Shown here: positions 55,771 to 64,000 of the stretch, in pieces
Position numbering within the stretch: the first letter of the stretch is position 1
How the letters are laid out: every line of letters begins with the position of its first letter
Assembly (NCBI GenBank): GCA_963576475.1
Contig: OY754978.1
Coordinates: 10,444,299-10,508,298, forward strand
Direction: 5' to 3'
Length of the DNA stretch: 64,000 nt
DNA from: Molanna angustata
Taxonomy: Eukaryota; Arthropoda; Insecta; Trichoptera; Molannidae
The notes under the pieces: generated by a model
What the model was told of the DNA's origin: nothing
What the model saw: the letters and a program-made list of their open reading frames with translations, nothing else
The model's database searches: none
Made by a program: the position numbers and the translations under genes

Positions 55771-55961
55771 TATTCAGTATTTTCATGAAATGATTTTTTT
55801 TAAATAATTTTTGTTGTATATTTTATTATGAAAACTTGATAATTCTTCAATGTCATTTTATGAAAGTTGTGTACCTTTTAAGCAATTTGAAAATAAGTTT
55901 CGAGCTTGGGGTCACTTTGAAATATCTTTCAAAATCTAATGGAGTCTAAGCGAATATGAGA

Positions 55962-56610
55962 TCTATATTATAAATTTGAATGTTTGTATCTATGTATCTA
56001 TGTGTTGAATGCGCTCCTAAACCGTTCATCCGATTGCAATGAAACTTTGGTGAACTGTCGAGCGTATGCCCGGGATGGTTTCTGGATTAAAAAATGTTTC
56101 TTCTTCTTCTTCATCAGGCATTAGGTCATTTTACCTATGAAGGTGGACTATCCTGGGAACCGTTCATCCGCTTGCAATGAAACTTTGGTGAATTGTCAAG
56201 CGTATGCCCGGGATGGTTTCTGGATTAAAACATTTTTCTTCTTCTTGCTCTTCATCGGGTATTAGGTCATTTTACCTTCATAGGTAAAATGACCTAATAC
56301 TCTGGGAGAAGCTCCAACTGTCCTTCCATCTCTTCGCAGGTCTTCCAGGACAGTTTCTGGATTTAAAACTTTTTTCTTCTTCTTCTTCTTCTTCATCGTG
56401 TGTTTGGTCATTTTACCTATGAAGGTGGAGTTTCCTGGGAGAATAAGATCCAACTGTCCTTCCATCTCTTTGCAGGTCTTCCAGGGCGGTTTCTGGATTC
56501 AAACTTTTTTCTTCTTCTTCTTCTTTATCGTGTATTTGTTTTTTTACCTATGAAGTTGGAGAATCCTGGAAAAAGAAGGTCGAATACGAAGTTTGCCGGG
56601 GGTTCACTAG
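55962..56610 (+). mobile_element. Complete non-autonomous Helitron
   Basis: Starts TCTATATTATAAATTTGAAT and ends GGGGGTTCACTAG at 56610, with host A at 55961 and T at 56611. TC...CTRR ends between A and T, without a target duplication, define Helitrons. Inside, a ~120-bp module ('catcaggcattaggtcattt', 'tacctatgaaggtgg', 'cgcaggtcttccaggac', TTCTTC runs) is repeated about four times. The 3' hairpin is weak. No Rep/Hel coding. Confidence 0.85.
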
Positions 56611-57305
56611 TATATAATAAATTTGCAAAATTTGAAAAGAATCGATTGAGACCTTTAATCGATCAAGTAAAATAAACACGCCGCCGTACATAGCACATAG
56701 TAGGTACACAGCACACACACACACAGATACATTGTGATGAAACTTTTAAAATACAATTTCAACATTATACTAGTTGATAATCTGAAATAAAAAATAAACC
56801 ATTAAAATTGCGAATTCATTGCGCACCGATATATCCAATTGGGGTAGTGAGGAGTAAAGACATTTGTCAAAGTAAAAATCAAAAATGAATATAGACCATT
56901 ATAGTTTCGAAGTGGCGCCTCTGGAAAATAATACTTTGACGAAAGATGAGAAAATTGTTTATCAACACTTTTTCATTACATAGGAGTAGAACTAACAACA
57001 AAATACATTTTCATGTTCTAATAATATGGACTAATTAGTTTTATACACACTGAATAGTCTAGTGTGGTTCAGTGCTGAGAATCGCGAAGTATATCGTGAA
57101 GTGAAAACTTCGTACCCCTTCTTAAGAAAACTACGAGCACGGAGGAAATTAAGAATTACCATATAACTTTATATAGAGGAGTGCGGAAAGCTAAAATTTA
57201 TGCATAAAAATGTGTTTCAAATTGTCTTGTCCTGGTGGCGTATTTACCTTTCCGTGTTGATTAGGAGGCAAGTACTGCCTCAAATTAGGCACTAGTTTGT
57301 TGCAA
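56611..57305. other. Non-coding DNA
   Basis: No gene or repeat recognised. Confidence 0.5.
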
Positions 57306-57309
57306 TAAT

Positions 57310-57453
57310 GCACAGATTCAGACTTTTAATTGTGTTTTCAGTCTCACAGATTCAGACTGAAAACACAATTAAAAACTGTATCTCCACCAAGAATAGAACC
57401 TGGGACCTTTGTTTCAGCAGTTAGATACCTAACCAACTGAGCCACGAAGGCCG
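57310..57453 (-). mobile_element. tRNA-derived SINE with inverted duplicated body
   Basis: The minus strand starts CGGCCTTCGTGGCTCAGTTG (A-box-like) with B-box-like GGTCCCAGGTTCTATTCTTGG, then 'aattgtgttttcagtctgaa' and, inverted, 'ttcagtctgaaaacacaatt' again (57318-57386). Same family as 20180-20395 but the tail is replaced by the inverted piece. Confidence 0.65.
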
Positions 57454-57459
57454 ACAATT

Positions 57460-57711
57460 GATTGTTTATTGCAAAAATTGATTTTCCATAGACTTTCATC
57501 CTACTTCATTCTTTCATAAATTCATTGATTATGGTTTAGTATTTCTATATATCGATCAGAATAATGAGAATAATATGTGAAAACTTCTCGACTAAACAGT
57601 GTTTGATAAAATTAAATAAATCTTGTTTAGCCGCCTAGAATTGATAAAAGGTAGAATGGATATTCCTAATTCATACGACAAATCAGAATAAATTAATTCA
57701 TTCATTAATTC
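57460..57711. other. Non-coding DNA
   Basis: Nothing recognised. Confidence 0.5.
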
Positions 57712-57900
57712 TGCAAGAGCAACCTGCACAGGTGGGGCTTCTCGACGGAGGATGATACCTTCTGTGATTGTGGGGCAGTGCAGGATGACGACCATCTGCT
57801 GTCCTGCCCAGAATTGGACGAGGGTTGCCACATGGACGACCTGATTAAACTTACCGACAGGGCGATTTCCGCCGCCACACATTGGAGTGGCAAAATCTGA
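57712..57900 (+). pseudogene. LINE C-terminal CCHC tail
   Basis: 63 codons open to TGA 57898-57900: CKSNLHRWGFSTEDDTFCDC, GAVQDDDHLLSCPELDEGCH, then ISAATHWSGKI. C-x-C...H-x4-C finger as at 1867-2034. Followed by (AAGT)n at 57912-57928, the usual RTE-like short-repeat tail. GC-rich and apparently uncorrupted, but lacks everything upstream. Confidence 0.8.
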
Positions 57901-57934
57901 GTTCCGGACTCGATAAGTAAGTAAGTAATTCATT

Positions 57935-58040
57935 CATACCATCACGGCATATCTCGCAATGTAAGGTGACCAGCGACAGGTTTACGGGTGTTCAGGATGT
58001 GTTGTGAACCACATTGCTGAACTTTGCGATATGTTTTTGT
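57935..58040 (+). repeat. Dispersed repeat D
   Basis: 'cataccatcacggcatatct' then 'gcaatgtaaggtgaccagcg' and 'caggtttacgggtgttcagg'; related to 2447, 27430 and 55215 (inverted). It follows the (AAGT)n tail of the LINE fragment directly. Confidence 0.55.
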
Positions 58041-58720
58041 TGCCTGCTGTATTTTCGATTATTCGGCTCTTACTGGACTTCCGAAAACTAGTGTAAAAGA
58101 GGGAAATCACTATTCAAAGGTGGAGCCTCGTTTTCAATTTAGATAGTATTAATTAATTTATAGAAATATAAGTGTCGGTAAATGATGATTTCGGAAAATA
58201 ATGACTATATTTTTTTCGGTTGTTTGAAATTCAATTATGTCAGAAAAAAAAAACTGAAAAGCTATGGAAGGAAAGCAAGAAGAAAAACAGCTAAGAATGT
58301 AATAATAACCATACTAAACCATAAGAATGTAAACCTAACCATACCCATAACCTTATTGTGGCGACTGTATTGGCACAATTATTACAATTGAATATCTACC
58401 TACTAAATTTACTTTTTCAGCATTATTTTTAAAATAATTTAAGACATCTCTGTAAATGGCTTTGATATGTGTAATTTTTTTAAGCAGATGAAATAAAATA
58501 AAATATGTAGTATCTGGCATTAATAAAAATAATAATAATCTTCAAGAGATGCTTCTTAGGTAGGTACTAGACACATAGATAAGTACATAATATATACTAC
58601 TCATGTCTATGTATATGCCAAAATAATTCCTTGTTTACGCATCCGCTTTATATTACATTCATAAGAAATACCCTGCCTATTATTTGTTTTTACTAATAAG
58701 TAGGGTTGCCATACGTCCTA
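58041..58720. other. Non-coding DNA
   Basis: No gene recognised. Confidence 0.5.
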
Positions 58721-58724
58721 CAAA

Positions 58725-58850
58725 CAAGTGTTTCTTCTCGAGAAATAATAATAATAACAATAAACACTTCCTTGCACCGTGCGAAAGTGGCGAGTTTATT
58801 GCCGTGTGGCAATTATTTATTCTAACTAACCAGTGTTATGCTTACTTTAT
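58725..58850 (-). mobile_element. SINE tail fragment
   Basis: On the minus strand: 'ctggttagttagaataaat', 'aattgccacacggcaataaac', 'tcgccac', 'gcaaggaagtgtttattg'. Same tail as the SINE at 32529-32705; the head is missing. Confidence 0.6.
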
Positions 58851-59327
58851 TGAGAAATCTCTTATGTGAAATTTTTAAAAAAATCAATTTTCATTGCGTA
58901 AAATAAAATTCGTTCCTACTACCTTTTTGATACATATAGGGTACATACATTTCCATTTTATGATGCGTTTCATAAATCCAAGTTTATGCCAAAAATACAA
59001 ATTTCTTATTTTCAAACTCTTTGTTGTTCTACATGTTTTCATTGATTAAAATTTCTCAAGAATTGTCCCGTATTTGTACCGCTTTTCAATAATTTCGACA
59101 AAATACGTACATACAATCAAATTGATCTCAAAATATATTATGTAACTAGGTATAATTTCATTCAGAACACATATATGTTTCGGATAGATAACTATAAAAT
59201 AAACAAAAAATAAATTGGCTGCCTTAAAATAGGAATTAGGTACTATTCCTAGTAAAAGCAGACAAAGGTAAATAGTGGAACACAACCTATATACCTTCCA
59301 CAAAAATGGGTGAATTCATATATTACA
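58851..59327. other. Non-coding DNA
   Basis: Nothing recognised. Confidence 0.5.
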
Positions 59328-59379
59328 TTAATAACAATAAAATAACTTTGTATTAACCACTTTTTATTAGAACCAAGTC

Positions 59380-59415
59380 TACATGTTTCGAGAACAATGC
59401 TCTCTTCCTCAGGAC
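59380..59415 (-). ncRNA. Hammerhead-ribozyme-like motif (minus strand)
   Basis: Minus strand: GTC (59415-59413), CTGAGGA (59412-59406), an extra A, stem II GAGAGC-ATT-GTTCTC, GAAA (59389-59386), C-AT-G and UA with predicted cleavage after GUA (59380), then GAC (59379-59377). GAC pairs with GTC to form helix I (3 bp). One unpaired A follows the CTGAGGA, a deviation from the classical core. Activity is unknown. Confidence 0.5.
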
Positions 59416-59466
59416 ACTTAGTGAACTAGTTAACAAGTTAACAATTTGTTAACTAGTTCACTAAGT

Positions 59467-59505
59467 GTCCTGAGGAAGAGAGCATTGTTCTCGAAACATG
59501 TAGTC
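59467..59505 (+). ncRNA. Hammerhead-ribozyme-like motif (plus strand)
   Basis: Same core on the other arm: GTC 59467-59469, CTGAGGA 59470-59476, stem II 59478-59492, GAAA 59493-59496, GUA ending 59502. The helix I partner is GTC (59503-59505) instead of GAC, so the middle pair is lost. It is the weaker of the two. Confidence 0.4.
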
Positions 59506-59554
59506 TTGGTTCTAATAAAAAGTGGTTAATACAAAGTTATTTTATTGTTATTAA

Positions 59555-60477
59555 TTAGCGATGGAGCCACAAAAGAATAATTTCGCATTTGATAAAATCA
59601 TATATTACATACTTATTTATAGATATTATGTTTTTTTTTTCTTTGTACAAATTCAAAATATTTCAATATTGTTCCAATGAAATCTGTTCTTTTAAAAGGA
59701 AATAAACAATCATTATTATTATTAAGTATTTATAATATTATTTAGAGTAAATTATTATTACATAATTAGTATATAATATTTATTTATAATAAATTCCTAC
59801 GTTTGGCTGCATATATCAAAAAAAGAAAAATTACAACATATTCGTAATACGTAAGAAAACTAACAAAAAAAAATTACTTAAATAAAAGTTGCTCAGGGTC
59901 AAGTTTTCTGCTTGTCGTCGACAGTTGGGGTCAGCTTTCCTCGTCCTTAAATTACAGGTCCTTTTGTCCTGTATTATGTCACCTGATTGAATTGATTTCG
60001 TCTTTGCACGATCCAGGAATTGTTTATTTAAATGATCCATGCTTGTCAAATATAAATGTCCAGATTAAATATAAATCTGCTCGCCTCCACGTGGTACACT
60101 CTGGATAATACATAATGATTACACAACTGATGGCTGTCAGATAATCAATTATTGATCTCCTGGCTGAAAAATATATCACAATACGAAAGGATGTGAAGCA
60201 TTTATGTGTGTAGGTATGACTGGGTAAAACTAATTTTATTGAGTAAAAAATTGTTACATGGAACAAAAACTTTGATTTAGATAATTTATCATTTTTATTT
60301 TTTGATACTTTTGACGGCCACTACGGCTGAGATTCCCTCAGAGGGTAGCTTTTAACAAAATGCGTGTCTTTTACTATTCATACTTACATGTTAAATATAT
60401 ATTCACTAACCGAAAATCGCAAATAAACACAAAAAACATACGTATAGGTAGGTGTAGTTAAAACGCTGCATTTCGAC
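59555..60477. other. Non-coding DNA
   Basis: AT-rich; short ORFs without recognisable domains. Confidence 0.5.
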
Positions 60478-60818
60478 TAGTGATGAGCAAACGGAAGACA
60501 ATGAACAGGGTGGTCTTAATCTTACACCCACGGTCTCGGTCTTACATACTCGATCGAGTTTTGTTCTTGCAAGTCTTGGAAATTTTTCAAAAAAACAAAA
60601 ATTTTCTGTTAAAATTCAGTTATTACAGTGAAATAACAAAACACACCGATTTATAGTGTAATGTAATCAGAGGTAGTTAATTGCTTATTTTGTAATTTAA
60701 AATTAATTAAAATTATAACATTTTTCGAGACCGCAAGACTCTACCCCGGGTCTTGATGTTGTAACGACAAATCCTGCGGTCTTGGTCTTGAAAGTCTCGC
60801 AAGACTTGCTCATCTCTA
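60478..60818 (+). mobile_element. hAT-type MITE, complete
   Basis: 341 bp with inverted ends TAGTGATGAGCAA and (right, inverted) TAGAGATGAGCAA, flanked by 8-bp ATTTCGAC (60470-60477) and ATTTTGAC (60819-60826), one mismatch. An 8-bp duplication is the hAT signature. Subterminal 'ggtcttg'/'caagacc' motifs are repeated at both ends (60511-60580; 60735-60805). No coding. Confidence 0.75.
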
Positions 60819-60829
60819 ATTTTGACGTT

Positions 60830-61920
60830 AAATGTGTTAATGCGTTTTGGACATCGAAATACTTGATTATAAAACCTCCCGTATTAATTCCTAGAGGTTG
60901 TGACAACCCTATCTTTACGTAGGTATATAATGTATTTTATAACGAAAACGCTGCTTGATATCATCTTATAGCAGAAGCTGAAAACATATTTATGTTCTTG
61001 AAAGTAATTAAGGTCGATGTAATACCTACATGTAATATTAATACACTATCTATTACCTACTTGTAAAATTAATGAATCATATCTTCTTCTACCAACTTGC
61101 CTTTAGTTTTCATAGTTTATTCTCGACTCTATGCGTTACGTTGGCAAGATCACGTATACCTACATAATGTACATAAAATGAATGAGTTGTGGCAAACACC
61201 GAACTCTTCACATAGTATAATATGTACTTACCTACACTTTTCTATCCACTTGAAATGTTGACGACCCCTCAATAATACATTATTATGAAATAAATTTTAT
61301 ACAACACAAAATTCAAAATAAAAACCAATTATCCAGAACAAAAACATATTAATATACCTACTGTTAATTTCTAGATCATAATAATTAAATAAGTGAGGAT
61401 AATCAATGAGAAATAATAGAAATTCAATTTTTAGATGATAATAATAATTAAGGATAATTAATTATACATTGAGACACGTGGGGTATAAATCATACTATGA
61501 GTTTCTAGTGGTCGATGCTTCCCCCCACTCCCCTCCCTACCTCTCCCCCTTCCAATCATGTTTTCATAATTGTTAACAAACGTGTATATAATATATTTTA
61601 GAATACTATTATTGGCTATATAAAAATTATCTTTGTATATTTGTATAATTTTTTAATGCATTGCTGTTGTATTCTATAAAATAAAATTAAAATAATCAAT
61701 AAGAAATAATAGTATAGTTTGTAAAAATTGTTATAAACGCCTGTTTTCACGCAAACTGCATAACTATTCAAATTTAGAGTATTATATATTCTCAGTGCAA
61801 TTTTTTTTTAATACTATGTAATTTATGTGTCACAGAAACATATTATATTATTATGATGTTATATTTTACATCTTGGAATGGCCTGTCAGTGGAGACTTCT
61901 AATTGGCTGATAAATTATTA
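60830..61920. other. Non-coding DNA
   Basis: 61190-61265 resembles 26635-26700 ('accgaactcttcacatag'-type). Otherwise nothing recognised. Confidence 0.45.
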
Positions 61921-61924
61921 TATT

Positions 61925-62186
61925 ATTTATTAAACTTTATGTACAACACTGTGTACAATGATGAGTTTGTTGCCACAAGGCAATTTTTTCCAACCAACCA
62001 AAGCAACGTGAGGCCATAGATAGTGGTAGGTACATAAAATTTATCACAAACGGAAAGAATCACATAAAATTATTAAGAGTAAATTCACAGCAACAAAGGA
62101 AGGAAGGAAATAGAGGTTGAGGGAGGGGGGGGGGATGGATATGGGGTGTCAGTTAAGAATTATTAGACAGGTAAAACAGCTTTAGT
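61925..62186 (-). mobile_element. LINE/SINE 3' segment, inverted copy of 25299-25600
   Basis: Shares 'tacctgtctaataattctta', 'gacaccccatatccatcc', 'ccttccttcctttgttgctgtg', 'cctcacgttgctttggttgg' and 'gaaattgccttgtgg' in the same order on the minus strand. A G9-10 run at 62126-62135 replaces the other copy's C-rich tract. Confidence 0.65.
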
Positions 62187-62229
62187 TTCTTTTCAAAAAG
62201 TTGAATTGGTTGAGACGTCGTAGTATCAT

Positions 62230-62320
62230 ATTAAATGTAGCAAATTATTATTGGGTGCACGTTAAATTAGTATTTGACATAGTACCTTTAAGTTGCACCA
62301 GTAACATATATTAAAATAAA
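62230..62320 (+). mobile_element. SINE tail fragment
   Basis: 'gtagcaaattattattgggt', 'gcacgttaaattagtatttga' and 'catagtacct' match the tail of the SINE at 20180-20395; the head is absent. Confidence 0.6.
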
Positions 62321-62344
62321 AATGTGTAAAGATCTGAAAGTCTC

Positions 62345-62565
62345 CAATCTGGGGCACATACTACATGGGCTGAAACATGAGGTCCTCCAATTGTTGCTAA
62401 TGGGCAAGACTGAGGGACCGCGTGGACCTGGAAGAAGGCAGACATCTTGGCTGCGTTACATCCGAGAATGGACTGAAGTTTAGAGGAGTTGTTCTGGATG
62501 GTGCAGGATTGGGAAGCTTTTGCTTTTGCTGATTCGTTTCAGAGTACGAAAACGTCTATAACCAA
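62345..62565 (+). pseudogene. RTE-type LINE C-terminal relic
   Basis: LGHILHGLKHEVLQLLLMGK, TEGPRGPGRRQTSWLRYIRE, WTEV then stops. Homologous to 31683-31910 and 22840-22915. Several stops after 62480. Confidence 0.75.
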
Positions 62566-62874
62566 CGGGCGACTCGTGTAAAAGGATTTCATCCGCGCCG
62601 TTTGACATAATGAGTCCCGTATAAATGCTGTCAACTTTTTGAGATTTCTCATATACTAAAATTCAGACGGATAAATTTAGATGAATCAAAATAGGACATA
62701 ATAAACTCCAATATTGACTGTACCGACCTTCTGAAAATTAAAATTTCAACATACTAAACAGACGAACAAGGCACACCTCAACATTCTTTTTAGACAAAAA
62801 CAAAAAAAAACACTAACGCCGCTCAGAATTTACCATTGCACCGATGCCTGTACACAATATTACACGTTATTATT

Positions 62875-62990
62875 CCGGTTGCAGGAAGGGGGTGGCTGAG
62901 GGAAGCACAAGACAGAGAGAGATGGAGTTCATTGGAGGAGGCCTATATCCAGCAGTGGAGAGATGGTTGACAAAGAAGAAAGAAGAAGAA
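62875..62990 (+). pseudogene. RTE-type LINE terminus
   Basis: VAGRGWLREAQDRERWSSLE and EAYIQQWRDG, TGA at 62969-62971, then a GAAGAAAGAAGAAGAA tail. It is the cleanest copy of the terminus also seen at 30085 and 53450. Only about 32 codons are left. Confidence 0.75.
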
Positions 62991-63715
62991 CCAATGCCTT
63001 ACCACATATAATAATTTGGAAAGATCCGTGGACATATTCTGTATGTCCAGGACCCATTTAAGGAGCCACATTAGACAGGAATAAATTTGTTGTTTTGTTA
63101 CCAGCAGTGAGTGCATGTAACAAAGTTGGGCTGATTAAGTTACTTAACTTATGATATTCTTATTTATTATTTTGTTATATTTTTATATGTTACTCATTTA
63201 TTCTTTATCGATTGTGATATTCTTCATAATTTCAAGGTTTAATAGCATCTTATAATTAAATGGATGTAGAAATAAAAAACATCATCTAATCAAAAATAGT
63301 ATATTTGAAAAAGAAAACAAGAATTTTCAAAATATCATACATCCCAAAATTATTATACTGTACAATATAATGTTAAAGGTACTCTTTAATTTGTTTTATT
63401 CTAATAATGTACACATGTACAAATACAGAGTTTTTCTTTTTCAATTGCAATACAAAAACCATAAGAAACCAAATAAATTTGTGAACATAAAATTTATATG
63501 TATAAAAAAATATAACTATTGAAACCGAAACAAAATTGAAACAAATAAAATTAAATTTATTCTACAAAAATATAGATGGGTGGAACCCAATGGCTGTAAA
63601 CCTTACAAAAAAACAATGTCGAATTTTAATTGTTTGATATTTTATAATATCAAATCTGGAAATCTTGTAAAAAGTTGATTATAAAAAGGATTAAAACAAA
63701 CACACCTAAATTTTG
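62991..63715. other. Non-coding DNA
   Basis: AT-rich; nothing recognised. Confidence 0.5.
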
Positions 63716-63717
63716 AA

Positions 63718-63805
63718 CAGGGGGCAAGTCTGGTCAACCGGCGGAATCAAAATCATTCATGATGGATAGTTTTGATTTCGCCGGTTGATCAGACTTGCCC
63801 CCCAG
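63718..63805. mobile_element. 88-bp palindromic MITE, GGGGCAAGTCTGG family
   Basis: Left arm GGGGGCAAGTCTGGTCAACC then 'ggcggaatcaaaa'; right arm 'ttttgatttcgccgg' then TTGATCAGACTTGCCCCCC. Almost a perfect palindrome with a short centre (cattcatgatgg). Related to 16069-16203 and 49825-50000. Confidence 0.75.
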
Positions 63806-64000
63806 GTCTAAAAAAATATTAAAAACATGATATTTGCAAATTTGTTCCTAATATTGTTTAATGGTATATTTTTAAGTAAAATATTCATTTTATAACCCAA
63901 ATGAAAAATAAATTCATTATAATGGAGAAGTAAATAAAAATAAATACGAGTCACCTATTGTATAAATAATAATAATAATAAATATATAAAGAACAAATGG
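63806..64000. other. AT-rich DNA to the window end
   Basis: Includes (AAT)n near 63965-63980; no gene. Confidence 0.5.

Larger units (their letters stand above)
59328..59554. mobile_element. 227-bp near-perfect palindrome, Penelope-like terminal repeats with hammerhead-like cores
   Basis: Arms of about 110 bp pair almost base for base around 'ttaacaagttaacaatttgttaa' near 59441. The only clear mismatch noted is AAGTCTACATG (left) against CATGTAGTCTT (right). Each arm, read towards the outside, carries CTGAGGA, a 6-bp stem GAGAGC/GTTCTC with ATT loop, then GAAAC-AT-GTA. This fits the hammerhead core CUGANGA...GAAA with a minimal helix III. Penelope-like elements are known to carry such motifs. 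No GIY-YIG or RT sequence is present here. Confidence 0.7.

Overview
The window looks like a gene-poor, repeat-rich, AT-rich stretch of an insect chromosome. The short motif 'taggtacct' scattered throughout, the RTE-, CR1/Jockey- and I-type LINE relics, tRNA-derived SINEs, Helitrons, TTAA-flanked foldback elements and a BEL/Pao LTR retrotransposon all fit an arthropod, most plausibly a lepidopteran. The order-level guess is an inference. I see no rRNA, no true tRNA gene, no CRISPR array and nothing prokaryotic. Only one host-gene candidate is visible: a GC-rich coding exon on the minus strand near the left edge (433-777), whose product I do not recognise.

Layout. 0-5 kb: the host exon, a small tandem duplication, a LINE tail, a (TATGTGY)n heptamer array. 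4.7-8.8 kb: a Helitron fragment, then three near-identical 1.05-kb units with short inverted ends and an internal CA/GACA tract; further copies lie at 3.8, 19.7, 28.4 and 54 kb. 10.8-12.8 kb: three eroded LINE reverse-transcriptase tails and a Helitron end. 14.9-22.5 kb: two copies, in opposite orientation, of a 0.68-kb foldback element flanked by TTAA, with simple repeats and SINEs between. 22.5-33.4 kb: LINE and SINE relics and two elements with inverted ends (29.2-30.0 and 31.0-33.3 kb), the second carrying nested insertions.

34.0-39.7 kb holds a structurally complete LINE with a 13-bp target-site duplication, a poly-A tail, a zinc-knuckle ORF1 and an ORF2 with endonuclease, reverse transcriptase (YADD) and RNase H. 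One in-frame TAA breaks ORF2. 39.8-41.25 kb is a degraded TIR transposon with a helix-turn-helix exon. 41.8-42.3 kb is a 32-bp satellite-like array.

42.387-48.881 kb is a very young BEL/Pao LTR element. Its two 558-bp LTRs look identical by eye, with a 5-bp GACAT duplication and a tRNA-Tyr-type primer site. The coding region is gutted: a gag/pol frame change, loss of RNase H and the integrase core, and a YMGD in place of the catalytic YVDD box. It must have been mobilised in trans.

48.9-64 kb returns to relics: RTE tails, a complete 649-bp Helitron inserted between A and T (55962-56610), a hAT-type MITE with an 8-bp duplication (60478-60818), and a nearly perfect 227-bp palindrome (59328-59554). 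Each arm of the palindrome carries a hammerhead-ribozyme-like core of the kind known from Penelope-like elements. The genes here do not form a pathway; they are independent mobile elements at different stages of decay.
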